The position numbers were made by a program, and so were the translations under genes. Shown here in pieces: positions 8,133-15,619 of a DNA stretch of 28,933 nucleotides. The notes under the pieces are model-generated. The model did not search any database. It saw only the letters and a list, made by a program, of their open reading frames with translations, and had not been told where the DNA came from. This DNA is from CAYXAA01 sp964462985 (GTDB lineage: Bacteria > Pseudomonadota > Alphaproteobacteria > Rhizobiales > Stappiaceae), in assembly GCA_964462985.1 (NCBI GenBank), contig CAYXAA010000048.1, forward strand, positions 1 to 28,933, in the 5' to 3' direction. Numbering within the stretch: the stretch's first letter is position 1; the number at the start of each line of letters is the position of its first letter.

Positions 8133-9089
8133 ATGCCGATCAATGACCAGTCCGCATCTTTCGATGATCTTCGGGTGTTCCTTACCGTGGTGGAGGCCGG
8201 CGGCTTCCGCCTCGCAGCGCGCCGCCTTGGTCTCTCGCCTTCCACCGTCAGCGAGACTGTGTCCCGCCTGGAGGCTCGGCTTGGTGTGCCGTTGCTGGCA
8301 CGCACGACGCGCAGCGTCGCGCCGACCGAGGCTGGAGGAGCGCTGGCATCGCGGCTGACACCCTTGTTCAGCGAAACCCTCGCGGCGATGCGCGAGATTG
8401 CCAACTCTAAGGACATCGTGCGCGGACGGCTGAAGCTGAACGTGCCGGGCGCCGTGATGAGGGACATCCTGCCGCCGCTGATTGATCTCTACCTCGAACG
8501 CCATCCCGAAGTGCAGGTGGAGATCGTGGTAGAGGATCGACTGGTCGACATCACGGCCGCCGGCTGCGACGCGGGTATCCGCTATGGCGAGCATCTCGAA
8601 CAGGACATGATCGCCGTACCGATCGGGCCGTCCCATCAGGAAGGCGCAGTGGCTGCGGCGCCCGACTATGTCGCCCGCCACTCGAAACCCGAACACCCGC
8701 GCGATCTTCTCGCTCACGACTGCCTGCGGATCCGATTTTCGGATGCGGCCCTGGCGCCGTGGGAGTTCGAGCGGGGCGAGGAGACACTTTACGTCGACCC
8801 GCCCGCGCGTCTCGTTCTCGGCCCGGCCGGGGTAGAGGCCATGATACACCATGCCCTCGTGGGACAGGGCATCGTCTATACGTTCCGCAACTGGCTGGAG
8901 CCCTACCTCGCGACCGGCGCTCTCGTTCCCCTTCTCCAAGATTGGTGGCCTCGGTATGAAGGTCCCCGCCTCTATTTCTCCCGCCGCTTCATGCCCATGC
9001 CGTTGCGCGCCTTCGTGGATCTTGTACATGAACAACGGGAGATGCCGATCGGCGCCAATCCGACCAACAAGCGTGTGGAAAGCGCGTGA
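8133..9089 (+). CDS. LysR family transcriptional regulator
   Basis: A 318-residue LysR-type regulator. The helix-turn-helix is in residues 9-67 (GFRLAARRLGLSPSTVSETV, LEARLGVPLLARTTRSVAPT) and the effector domain runs from about residue 95 to 300, ending with the PMPLRAFVDLVHE helix common in this branch. The ATG at 8133 begins MPINDQSASFDDLRVF, directly before the DNA-binding domain; the upstream extension to 8061 is hydrophobic and unrelated. It diverges from the YdbC-like reductase gene and probably controls it. Confidence 0.92.
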   Translation: MPINDQSASFDDLRVFLTVVEAGGFRLAARRLGLSPSTVSETVSRLEARLGVPLLARTTRSVAPTEAGGALASRLTPLFSETLAAMREIANSKDIVRGRLKLNVPGAVMRDILPPLIDLYLERHPEVQVEIVVEDRLVDITAAGCDAGIRYGEHLEQDMIAVPIGPSHQEGAVAAAPDYVARHSKPEHPRDLLAHDCLRIRFSDAALAPWEFERGEETLYVDPPARLVLGPAGVEAMIHHALVGQGIVYTFRNWLEPYLATGALVPLLQDWWPRYEGPRLYFSRRFMPMPLRAFVDLVHEQREMPIGANPTNKRVESA

Positions 9090-9565
9090 GGGTGGGCCTT
9101 GCCTAGCAGTGACTCGGCCATCGATCTGCGAACGCGGCTGAGAGCAACAACGGGTGCGGCGGAAAGTGGGCTAACGGGCAGCGGCCCGCACCTCGTCTGG
9201 TCGCCGCGAAGTCCAGTCAACCACCGTTGCGGCGGAAGCAGCGACCGACGTCTTTCTGAGCGATACGCCACGCAAAACTGCACTGGCTGGCGCTGCCCTC
9301 CTGTCGCCGAAGCTCCAGGGCGGGCGCGATGTCCCCTGGACAGACGAGCGGTTCGGCCGGCTGCCGCGGCTTTGCGTGGAATGCGCGCGCGGCCGCTCGG
9401 CGGCACATGACCTGCAAGTTGCATGCAGGAATTCGCGCCGGGCGCCGAACAGTGACAGCCGGCCACGCGCCGCAGATCAGTGCCCCCGCAAGGCGTGCGG
9501 AGGCACTAATCCCATCTATTCGAACGCAACGGACACACCTTAAACCTGCATGCCGTGCGGACCAC
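9090..9565. other. Intergenic region without a convincing gene
   Basis: These 476 bp separate the convergent LysR and oxygenase genes. Open frames on both strands are Arg/Ala-rich, low in family character and lack ribosome sites. Two inverted repeats are present: the nested palindrome CCTGCAAGTTGCATGCAGG at 9411-9429 and the long hairpin at 9479-9507. Confidence 0.55.
9479..9507. terminator. Long hairpin, probable bidirectional terminator
   Basis: AGTGCCCCCGCA and TGCGGAGGCACT pair over 12 bp with one wobble pair or mismatch depending on the strand, around a 5-base loop. The hairpin lies between the convergent LysR gene and the end of the oxygenase gene. No T-run follows on either strand, so termination is inferred from position and stem strength. 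Confidence 0.5.
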
Positions 9566-10570
9566 TCAGAGGCTGTTCGCCGCGATGCGCTGCTGAAGAT
9601 AGTCGTGCGCGGTGATCGGGTCGTATTTCCTGCCGGGCCCCTGAATCACGGCATCCCTGTTCGCCTGGCAGAAGAAGGGCAGCGAATAGCGCGAGCCGAG
9701 ATATTCGTCCTCGCGTGGCATGCGCACCCGGTGCAGCGTCGATTGAAGCTGATCGTCACTCCAGCGCATGAGCATATCGCCGATATTGCAGGTGATGACG
9801 CCGGGAAGCGGCGGCACATCGGTCCATTCCAGATCGCCCGATACGGCTTCCTTGCCCGGACACAATTGCAGGCCGCCCTGCCCGACGCGCTGGTGCAGGA
9901 GGGTGAGACAGTCGAAGTCGGTATGCGCGCCGGCGCGCCAGCCTGTGAAATCCTCTGGCTTGGCATTCTGCATCGGCAGGTAATGGATCAGACGCAGGGT
10001 GCTCTGGTATTCTGGCGACATCGGATCGTGGGCGTCGGTGAAGAAGTCTGGCGCGAAGCCGAGCTTGAGCGCGAAGCACGACAATACCTTCATGCCGAGG
10101 GCCCAGTTGGCGCGCTCGAAGGCAAGCATGACAGCCTTGAAGCCCGGAAGCTCCTCGCCCGTTGGCCAAAGATCGGCCATGCGCGGCAACGTGACCTGGT
10201 AGCTTTCCTTGTTGTCGGCCGTCCCGGTGGAGGGGCGCACCTGCGCCTTGTATTCCCACCCGGCATTCGTGCCCTTGAGCAGCGGATATTGCGCCTTCAC
10301 CTCAGTGGCAAGATCGAAGAAGCGGGCCGTGAACTCGAAGGCCTCATCAATCTGCGCCTGCGGAATGCCGTGGTTGACGAGCTGAAAGAAGCCGATCTTG
10401 GTGGATGCTTCCCAGAGCTCGTCGGCGACCTCCGCCTTGCGGCGCTCGAAGTCGCTCAAGTCGATTTGCGGTACGGTCCGTTCCTTGACCCGGCCCATGC
10501 CGCCGAAAGTCGCCTCCTTGTTCAGCTCGGCGAGCGTGTAGTCCTTCTTTACTGCTGTGGTTTCCATCAT
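9566..10570 (-). CDS. Isopenicillin-N-synthase-family 2-oxoglutarate/Fe(II) oxygenase
   Basis: A 334-residue non-haem iron oxygenase. The DIOX_N domain (about residues 34-140) includes VPQIDLSDFERRK and GFFQLVNHGIP. The jelly-roll domain carries the iron ligands H216 and D218 (AGAHTDFDCLTLLHQ) and H280 (STLHRVRMP), with the RxS co-substrate pair R294/S296 (SRYSLPFF). The family hydroxylates or cyclises small molecules using 2-oxoglutarate; the substrate here is unknown. It is the last gene after the ABC transporter and amidohydrolase, with a 110-bp gap that holds a riboswitch-like motif shared with the transporter leader. That shared control suggests a purine-type substrate. Two adjacent ATGs (10570, 10567) are possible starts, behind CCGAGAGA. 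Confidence 0.9.
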   Translation of the reverse strand: MMETTAVKKDYTLAELNKEATFGGMGRVKERTVPQIDLSDFERRKAEVADELWEASTKIGFFQLVNHGIPQAQIDEAFEFTARFFDLATEVKAQYPLLKGTNAGWEYKAQVRPSTGTADNKESYQVTLPRMADLWPTGEELPGFKAVMLAFERANWALGMKVLSCFALKLGFAPDFFTDAHDPMSPEYQSTLRLIHYLPMQNAKPEDFTGWRAGAHTDFDCLTLLHQRVGQGGLQLCPGKEAVSGDLEWTDVPPLPGVITCNIGDMLMRWSDDQLQSTLHRVRMPREDEYLGSRYSLPFFCQANRDAVIQGPGRKYDPITAHDYLQQRIAANSL

Positions 10571-10588
10571 TCTCTCGGTTTGCGAGCT

Positions 10589-10602
10589 GCGGCAAAAGCC
10601 GC
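10589..10602 (-). promoter_or_regulatory. Hairpin between riboswitch-like motif and oxygenase start
   Basis: A perfect 5-bp stem, GCGGC/GCCGC, with a four-base loop (UUUU on the transcript) lies between the P1 stem of the upstream RNA motif and the oxygenase ribosome site. By position it could be part of the expression platform. No T-run follows, so it does not look like a terminator. Confidence 0.4.
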
Positions 10603-10609
10603 GTGACAA

Positions 10610-10660
10610 AAAGGAGCAATGACCGGCGCCGACGGCGTTGACTGCTTCTACTCCGACGAA
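10610..10660 (-). promoter_or_regulatory. Riboswitch-like RNA, copy 2 (NMT1/xanthine type, putative)
   Basis: On the minus strand this reads GTCGGAGTAGAAGCAGTCA, then a variable hairpin CGCC-GTC-GGCG, then GGTCATTGCTCC. GGAG (10654-10651) pairs with CUCC (10616-10613) as P1. The unpaired blocks UAGAAGC, GUCA and CAUUG are the same as in the copy before the binding-protein gene, while the hairpin between them has changed sequence and kept its pairing. That pattern marks a structured regulatory RNA. It fits my recollection of the NMT1 motif, a class reported to sense xanthine and uric acid in alphaproteobacteria. P1 ends about 42 bases before the oxygenase start. Confidence 0.72.
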
Positions 10661-10680
10661 TGTTTGGGACGGGCAATCCC

Positions 10681-12081
10681 TCAGCCGACGGCCCGGGCTT
10701 TCTCCTTCCTTTCCATGATTTCTCTTGAGATCCGGTCGACCACGCAGACCGCATCCGCTGCGAGTTGATCAAGGTCGAGCCAGGGAAGCTCATAGTTCTC
10801 CACCAGCGTGCGCCCGGCGACGAAGCTGTGGCGCACCCGCGCCTCGCCGCCCGAGATGATCGGGCCGATCACCCGGTCGTGCTGGCCGAAATAACGTGGC
10901 GCACCCAAGTCGAAGATGGTGATGTCTGCCTGTTTCCCGACCTCGATGGTGCCGATCGTATCGAAGCCCAATGCCTTCGCCCCTCCGGCGGTCGCCCAGC
11001 GCAGCACCTGCACGGCCGTCGTCGCATTCACCCCATTTGCGGCGCGCTGGATTGAGAAGGCCGTATAAAGCGCGGAAGCCATATCGGCCGCCTCGTTGGC
11101 GGCGGCTCCGTCGACGGCCAGCGACACCGTGCCGCCAAGCGCATCGAGCATGGCCGCTGGCGCAATGCCGGAGCCGAGCCGCGCATTTGCCTGCGGGCAA
11201 TGCGCCATGGCCGTCCCCGTTTCAGCCAGGACGCGTATCTCATCGGGCTCACACTCGACCAGATGGGCGAACCAGACGTCGGGCCCCAGCCAGTCGTGCT
11301 CGGCGAGCCAATGGACCGGGCGCTTGCCGTAGTTGAAAAGCGTATGCTCCACATAGTCCATGTTCTCCGATAGATGGCTGTGCAGGCGAAGACCCATCGC
11401 GCGGGCTGCGGACGCGACCTCCTTCAATTCCGGCTCGTAGAGCGAGAACGTCGGTGTGGTCGGCGCCAGGGCGACGCGGCGCATAGCGTTGGGCGAAGGA
11501 TCGTGCCAGCGCCGGGCCGTCGCGGCGACGGCATCGATCATCTCCGTGAGCGAAGCGGTTGGCAAAGGAGTGATCTCGTCGCCGTCGAACTTGCGCGCTT
11601 TCGTGGCGCCGCCGTGCGCCAGAACGAAGCGCACCCCGAAGCGCGTCGCGGTTTCGAAGAGGACATTGTCCGGATCATAATCGTATCGATCCGAGTAGAA
11701 ATAGTGGTGGTCTGCCACCGTCGTGGCGCCGGACAGCACCAGTTCCGCCAGGCCGATGGTGGCCGAAACCCGGAGCGCCTCCTCGTCGAACCTGTCCCAA
11801 TAGGTATAGGGGACGAGGCGCAGCCATGCCGCAAGCGCTAGGTTCATGCCCTCCGGCACCGCCTTGAGCACGCTCTGGAAGAGATGGTGGTGTGTATTGA
11901 TCAGGCCAGGCGTAACAACCGCATTCGAGGCGTCGACAACCCGCTCTCCCGGCAACGGCTCAAGCGCGCCGATGGCAGCGATCACGCCGTCGCGCACCCG
12001 GATGTCACCCTTCGCGCGCGCATCCCCACCCTCCAGGCCGGTGAGGATGCCCACGGCGTTCATGATGAGAAAGTTTGTCAT
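10681..12081 (-). CDS. AtzA/TrzN-type amidohydrolase, probable 8-oxoguanine deaminase-like
   Basis: A 466-residue metal-dependent amidohydrolase. Metal-site residues seen are H64 and H66 (NTHHHLFQ), a later His in LRLHSHLSENMD, His in FAHLVECEPDE and Asp in LAVDGAAANEAADM. The C-terminus returns to the small beta-domain (IGTIEVGKQADITIFDL). The NTHHHLFQS start and the SENMDYVE loop are typical of the group holding 8-oxoguanine deaminase and hydroxyatrazine ethylaminohydrolase. 8-Oxoguanine deaminase yields uric acid, which would fit the urate/xanthine-type RNA motifs around this operon. The ATG at 12081 overlaps the permease stop as ATGA. Family certain; substrate inferred. Confidence 0.85.
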   Translation of the reverse strand: MTNFLIMNAVGILTGLEGGDARAKGDIRVRDGVIAAIGALEPLPGERVVDASNAVVTPGLINTHHHLFQSVLKAVPEGMNLALAAWLRLVPYTYWDRFDEEALRVSATIGLAELVLSGATTVADHHYFYSDRYDYDPDNVLFETATRFGVRFVLAHGGATKARKFDGDEITPLPTASLTEMIDAVAATARRWHDPSPNAMRRVALAPTTPTFSLYEPELKEVASAARAMGLRLHSHLSENMDYVEHTLFNYGKRPVHWLAEHDWLGPDVWFAHLVECEPDEIRVLAETGTAMAHCPQANARLGSGIAPAAMLDALGGTVSLAVDGAAANEAADMASALYTAFSIQRAANGVNATTAVQVLRWATAGGAKALGFDTIGTIEVGKQADITIFDLGAPRYFGQHDRVIGPIISGGEARVRHSFVAGRTLVENYELPWLDLDQLAADAVCVVDRISREIMERKEKARAVG

Positions 12082-12923
12082 GTCCGGTCTCCCGGCATGC
12101 TCCAAGGGAACCAGATCCGCTGAACCGCGGCGACGATTTGGAACAGGATCAGGGATAGCAGGACCAGGACGACAAGGCCTGCCCATGCCTGCTGGACCTG
12201 GAACATCGAGGTCGAGAACTGGATGTAATAGCCGAGCCCCTTCTCCGCTGCGACGAACTCCGCCACGACCGCTCCGATGACGGCCAGCGTGATCGAGATC
12301 TTGAGCGCGGAAAAGAGATAAGGAACCGCGTAAGGAAGCCTAATCTGAGTGATCTCCCTGAAGACGGGCGCACGCAGGCTGCGTGACAGCTCGATCAGTT
12401 CCGGCGGCGTTGCCATGAGGCCGGTTGTGGTGGAGACGACGAGCGGGAAAAAGGCGATCAGGCACGTGATGACCACACGCGGCAGATCACTCGAACCCAG
12501 CGCAACGATAATGACGGGCGCGACGGCGACGACCGGAGTAGCCTGCACCACGACCAGGATCGGATAAATCGCACGTGAAAGGATTTCCGAGCGTGCCAGC
12601 ATGATCGAGACTGGTAGTGAGATCGCGATCGACACGAAATAGCCGATCATCGCTACACGTAGGGTCGCCCATACATGCTCGAGCCAGCGCGCGGTATCGA
12701 CGGCGCCGAAGCCGCCCAGGATGCGTGTCGGCGCTGGCAGCACGAAGGACGGGATTGCGAAGAGGCGGCAGGCCCCCTCCCAGATGAGCAAGATCAGCAG
12801 AAGGGTTACGGCCGGCAGCACGCCGGGCGCGTGGGTGATACGGGCCGCAACCTGGCGCCAGTCCCCGGCCGGCTCAGGCCGCACGCTTAAGGAGGAGGCC
12901 TCTGAGGTATCCGACATAGTCAT
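12078..12923 (-). CDS. ABC transporter permease (SsuC/TauC/ThiX type)
   Basis: A 281-residue inner-membrane permease with about six membrane segments, starting near residue 37 (GVLPAVTLLLILLIWEGACRLF). The BPD_transp_1 coupling region is at about residues 180-210 (ELSRSLRAPVFREITQIRLPYAVPYLFSALK). This is the permease type used with NMT1/SsuA-like binding proteins for nitrate, sulfonates, taurine or pyrimidines. The start is either 12923 (MTMSD) or 12917 (MSD), both inside the end of the ATPase gene with an overlap of about 45-50 bp. It is coupled to the amidohydrolase gene by ATGA. Confidence 0.9.
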   Translation of the reverse strand: MTMSDTSEASSLSVRPEPAGDWRQVAARITHAPGVLPAVTLLLILLIWEGACRLFAIPSFVLPAPTRILGGFGAVDTARWLEHVWATLRVAMIGYFVSIAISLPVSIMLARSEILSRAIYPILVVVQATPVVAVAPVIIVALGSSDLPRVVITCLIAFFPLVVSTTTGLMATPPELIELSRSLRAPVFREITQIRLPYAVPYLFSALKISITLAVIGAVVAEFVAAEKGLGYYIQFSTSMFQVQQAWAGLVVLVLLSLILFQIVAAVQRIWFPWSMPGDRT

Positions 12924-13650
12924 GCATGGCCTTGTTGTTGCTGGTTTCAACGCCCCGCGGGCGCGGGAGGTCTATGCGGAGGTTTTCAACGATGTGCCCT
13001 GGCCGGCGGCTCATCACGAGCACGCGGTCGGCGAGGAGGACGGCTTCCCCGATTGAATGGGTGATGAACATCACCGTCTTGCGCTGGGACTCCCAGATGC
13101 GGAGAAGCTCGAACCCCATCTCTTCGCGCGTGAGGGCATCGAGCGCGGAAAAGGGTTCGTCCATGAGCAGAATGTCCGGATCCATGAACAGCGCGCGAGC
13201 GATGCCAACCCGCTGCTGCATGCCCCCCGAAAGTTCGGCTGGCAGCCGCTTCTCGAACCCCTCCAACCCCACCTTCGCCAGGATGAGGCGGCCCTTCTCT
13301 CGGTCGTCCTTGCCGACGCGCCCTGTCTTGTGGTGGATCGGGAAGACAACGTTGTCCTCCACGCTGGCCCAAGGCAGCAAGGTCGGCTTCTGGAAAACAA
13401 TCCCAATATCGTCTCGCGGTTCGATGACCGGGAGGCCGAAGACCTCGACCGTTCCGCTGGTTGGGTTGATCAGGCCGGCCGTCAGGCGCAGAAGCGTGGA
13501 CTTGCCGCAGCCCGACGGTCCCAGGACCGCAACGAATTCGTGGCGGTCGATGGTCATGTCGACACCGCACAACGCCTCGAGCCTGCCGGATCTTGTGCGG
13601 AACACCTGTCCGACGCGGGAAAAGTGGATGGCGGGTGGCGCGATTGCCAT
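12874..13650 (-). CDS. ABC transporter ATP-binding protein (SsuB/TauB type)
   Basis: A 258-residue nucleotide-binding subunit with all motifs: Walker A GPSGCGKST, Q-loop IVFQKPTLLPW, signature LSGGMQQRVGIARAL, Walker B ILLMDEPFSALD, and the switch His in FITHSIGEAV. It belongs to the nitrate/sulfonate/taurine-type importer family and powers the adjacent permease. The start lies 5 bp after the binding-protein stop, and its ribosome site (GGGAGCT) is inside the end of that gene. The substrate follows from the binding protein, not from this subunit. Confidence 0.94.
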   Translation of the reverse strand: MAIAPPAIHFSRVGQVFRTRSGRLEALCGVDMTIDRHEFVAVLGPSGCGKSTLLRLTAGLINPTSGTVEVFGLPVIEPRDDIGIVFQKPTLLPWASVEDNVVFPIHHKTGRVGKDDREKGRLILAKVGLEGFEKRLPAELSGGMQQRVGIARALFMDPDILLMDEPFSALDALTREEMGFELLRIWESQRKTVMFITHSIGEAVLLADRVLVMSRRPGHIVENLRIDLPRPRGVETSNNKAMHDYVGYLRGLLLKRAA

Positions 13651-13655
13651 AGACG

Positions 13656-14651
13656 TTAGCTCCCGGCGGCGAAGCTGCGGTCGACGATCGATTCGGGATC
13701 GAGCGATGCCGGGTCCAGGCCCTGGGCCTTGGAAACGCGCTCCCAGGTTGCCTGAAGCCGGCCGGATTCGAGCGCCCCAAGGCCGTCCGTTTCGGTGACC
13801 TCGTTGTAGATGAGCGCCATGGCGTCCTTCAAAGAGCCTTCGACGTTTTCGGCGGAAAGCTCCGGCACCATCGCAACGACGGCCTCGGCCGCTTCCTTCG
13901 GGTTTTCATGCGCGAATGCGATCGATTTTTTGTAGGCCCCGAGAAAGCGTCGGGCGACCTCCGGGCGTTCCTCGAGAAATTTATCCGAAGCGATGAGCGC
14001 GGCCGAATAGAGCTCGAGGCCGGCAGCCGACCAAGGGAAGATGACAAGCTCCTTGCCTGCCTCCCGGGCCTGATTGGTGTACCGGGTGACATCCGTGAGC
14101 CAGGCGATGATTACGTTGGTCGACCCGGTCATGAGCATCGGTCCGAGCGCGCCCGGGTCGGCCTTGGTGAGCTCGATATCGGTCTCCGACATGCCCAAAT
14201 CCTCAAGCACGAGGGGAAGATAGATATTGGATTCTGTGAAGGGCGATGTGGCCACGGTCTTGCCCTTGACATCTTCGATCTTCTCGATGCCGCTCCCGGA
14301 AATGGCGTAGAAGGCGTGCGGCCCCTTGTTGAAGAGCGACATGACGGCGGTGACCGGAACATCCTCGTTTGCCTTGGCCGACATCAGGGCGCCGATGCCG
14401 GCTGAGCCGATGTCGGATACGCCGGTGGCCAGCTTGGTGATCGCCTCCGAAGAGCCGCGGCCGCTCTCAATCGTGACCTCCAACCCCGCGTCGGCGCAAA
14501 AGCGCTTCTGAATGCAGACATAGATCGGGGCCTTGTCGCCACCGGGCAGCCAGTCCAACTGATAGACCACTTTGTCGGCTGCCTGCGCCGTGGAAAGCGC
14601 GGCGGTCCAGGCAAACACGCCGAGCATTGCCTTTGCGATTGTTCTCGTCAT
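13656..14651 (-). CDS. NMT1/THI5-like ABC substrate-binding protein
   Basis: A 331-residue periplasmic binding protein. Signal peptide: MTRTIAKAMLGVFAWTAAL followed by a Sec cleavage site at AQA/ADK (about residue 24). The mature start VVYQLDWLPGGDKAPIYVC and the IGSAGIGALMSAKANEDV segment are typical of NMT1-like domains, which bind pyrimidines, formylaminopyrimidine, sulfonates or purine-related compounds. The ATG at 14651 has AAAGGGGAA 7 bases upstream; a longer GTG-started frame to 14837 would translate the leader RNA motif and is rejected. It is the first gene of a five-gene leftward unit. Its leader of at least 185 bases carries copy 1 of the riboswitch-like element. Confidence 0.9.
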   Translation of the reverse strand: MTRTIAKAMLGVFAWTAALSTAQAADKVVYQLDWLPGGDKAPIYVCIQKRFCADAGLEVTIESGRGSSEAITKLATGVSDIGSAGIGALMSAKANEDVPVTAVMSLFNKGPHAFYAISGSGIEKIEDVKGKTVATSPFTESNIYLPLVLEDLGMSETDIELTKADPGALGPMLMTGSTNVIIAWLTDVTRYTNQAREAGKELVIFPWSAAGLELYSAALIASDKFLEERPEVARRFLGAYKKSIAFAHENPKEAAEAVVAMVPELSAENVEGSLKDAMALIYNEVTETDGLGALESGRLQATWERVSKAQGLDPASLDPESIVDRSFAAGS

Positions 14652-14783
14652 TCTGAATTCCCCTTTCATAGGATTACGATGTTCGGCGCACGCGGCCCGG
14701 CGCCCAAAGTGATTTTGCGGGGGATGTGCAAAGAGCAGAGTGAGAAGCCGGCATATACGCCCCCAGGGTCGCAGGATCGCTTT

Positions 14784-14837
14784 GTGCCGAGCAATGTCCC
14801 GGGCCGTGATGCCCTGACCGCTTCTACTCACCGACAC
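14784..14837 (-). promoter_or_regulatory. Riboswitch-like RNA, copy 1 (NMT1/xanthine type, putative)
   Basis: On the minus strand: GUGUC (14837-14833) pairs with GGCAC (14788-14784), and GAG (14829-14827) pairs with CUC (14791-14789), forming P1 with a GGU bulge. Inside are UAGAAGC, a GUC/GAC pair and the GGGC-AUCACG-GCCC hairpin, then ACAUUG. The blocks GAGUAGAAGC, GUCA and CAUUGCUC are shared with the copy at 10610-10660. It lies about 130 bases before the start of an NMT1-type gene, the location after which the NMT1 motif was named. Identity as that riboswitch is from memory and context; the shared structure is seen directly. Confidence 0.75.
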
Positions 14838-14943
14838 ATAGGCAGGAAACGTGCCAGAACATAGCCGTTTGATTTCAAAAGGCTTTGGGCTTTGGTTCAG
14901 GGGTCAAATGCCGCGACGATGTGCAGTCGCGCTCACGTTGATT

Positions 14944-14986
14944 ACATTTTGATCAATTGTTTCGGCAGCCCAAAATGTATGCTGCC
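14944..14986. promoter_or_regulatory. Inverted repeats in the divergent transporter/deaminase control region
   Basis: Three overlapping symmetries lie upstream of the deaminase gene: ACATTTT (14944-14950) with AAAATGT (14972-14978), the 8-bp palindrome TTGATCAA (14949-14956), and GGCAGC (14964-14969) with GCTGCC (14981-14986). This AT-rich block stands out from its surroundings and may be an operator or core promoter for either direction. Confidence 0.4.
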
Positions 14987-15042
14987 CATGCGTGCTACTC
15001 TTGGCCCGCGCGGGCTATCCACTCGACAAACGGAGCAGCCGA

Positions 15043-15549
15043 ATGACAATCAGCAGCGCTCGCGACATAGAACTTTTGCGTCGCGCGATCGAGCTTGCGG
15101 AGGAATCTCGCGCCTGCGGCAATCATCCCTTCGGCGCACTCCTGGCCGATTTCTACGGCAACATCCTGTTGGAGGCAACGAACACTTGCGGCACCAAGGG
15201 CGACCGCACTGGGCATGCGGAGCGCAACCTGATGACCGAAGCCTCCATCAAATACGACTCCGATTTCCTCGCCGGCTGCACCATGTACACCAGCGCCGAG
15301 CCCTGTGCGATGTGCGCCGGCTCCGTATACTGGGCGGGAGTCGGACGAGTCGTGCACGGCATTAGCGAAAAGGCGCTGAAGGAGTTGATCGGCCCCGACC
15401 CGGAGAACCTGACGATGGACTTGCCCTGTCGCGAGATCTTCGCGGCAGGGCAGAGGCAGGTCGAGGTTCTTGGCCCTCTGCTTGTCGAAGAGTCCGCCGC
15501 GGTGCACGAAGGGTTTTGGACGCCTGCGGCGGTGGAGTTTGGGCGATAG
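15043..15549 (+). CDS. CDA-fold nucleobase deaminase (guanine deaminase-like)
   Basis: A 168-residue zinc deaminase of the cytidine/deoxycytidylate superfamily. Zinc ligands and catalytic Glu are H58 and E60 (TGHAERN) and C88/C91 (EPCAMC). The sequence NHPFGALLAD, the loop YWAGVGRVVHG and the closing LLVEESAAVHEGFW fit the guanine-deaminase/nucleoside-deaminase branch rather than TadA. GGAG lies 7 bases before the ATG at 15043. It diverges from the purine-type transporter and amidohydrolase operon across 391 bp, which supports a role in nucleobase salvage or breakdown. The exact base is not known. Confidence 0.88.
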   Translation: MTISSARDIELLRRAIELAEESRACGNHPFGALLADFYGNILLEATNTCGTKGDRTGHAERNLMTEASIKYDSDFLAGCTMYTSAEPCAMCAGSVYWAGVGRVVHGISEKALKELIGPDPENLTMDLPCREIFAAGQRQVEVLGPLLVEESAAVHEGFWTPAAVEFGR

Positions 15550-15619
15550 ATCCACTGCTGCGCGCCAGCGTCGCTGTGCGTGACGAGCGGTTCGCGGTCG
15601 GGTGGACGCGCGCGATGTT

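Noticed and set aside
8082..9035. 317-codon leftward frame opposite a LysR gene
   Set aside because: It is the complement of a well-formed LysR protein, His/Arg-rich with no recognisable motif.
9411..9429. Nested palindrome CCTGCAAGTTGCATGCAGG as a regulator operator
   Set aside because: It lies between the 3' ends of two convergent genes, where no promoter is expected; kept only as a note.
9329..10606. 425-codon rightward frame opposite the oxygenase gene
   Set aside because: It lacks any family character, while the opposite strand encodes a protein with all 2-oxoglutarate oxygenase ligands; it is a high-GC antisense shadow.
14652..14837. N-terminal extension of the substrate-binding protein to a GTG at 14837
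   Set aside because: It would bury the Sec signal peptide and translate through the structured RNA element; the ATG at 14651 has an ideal ribosome site.
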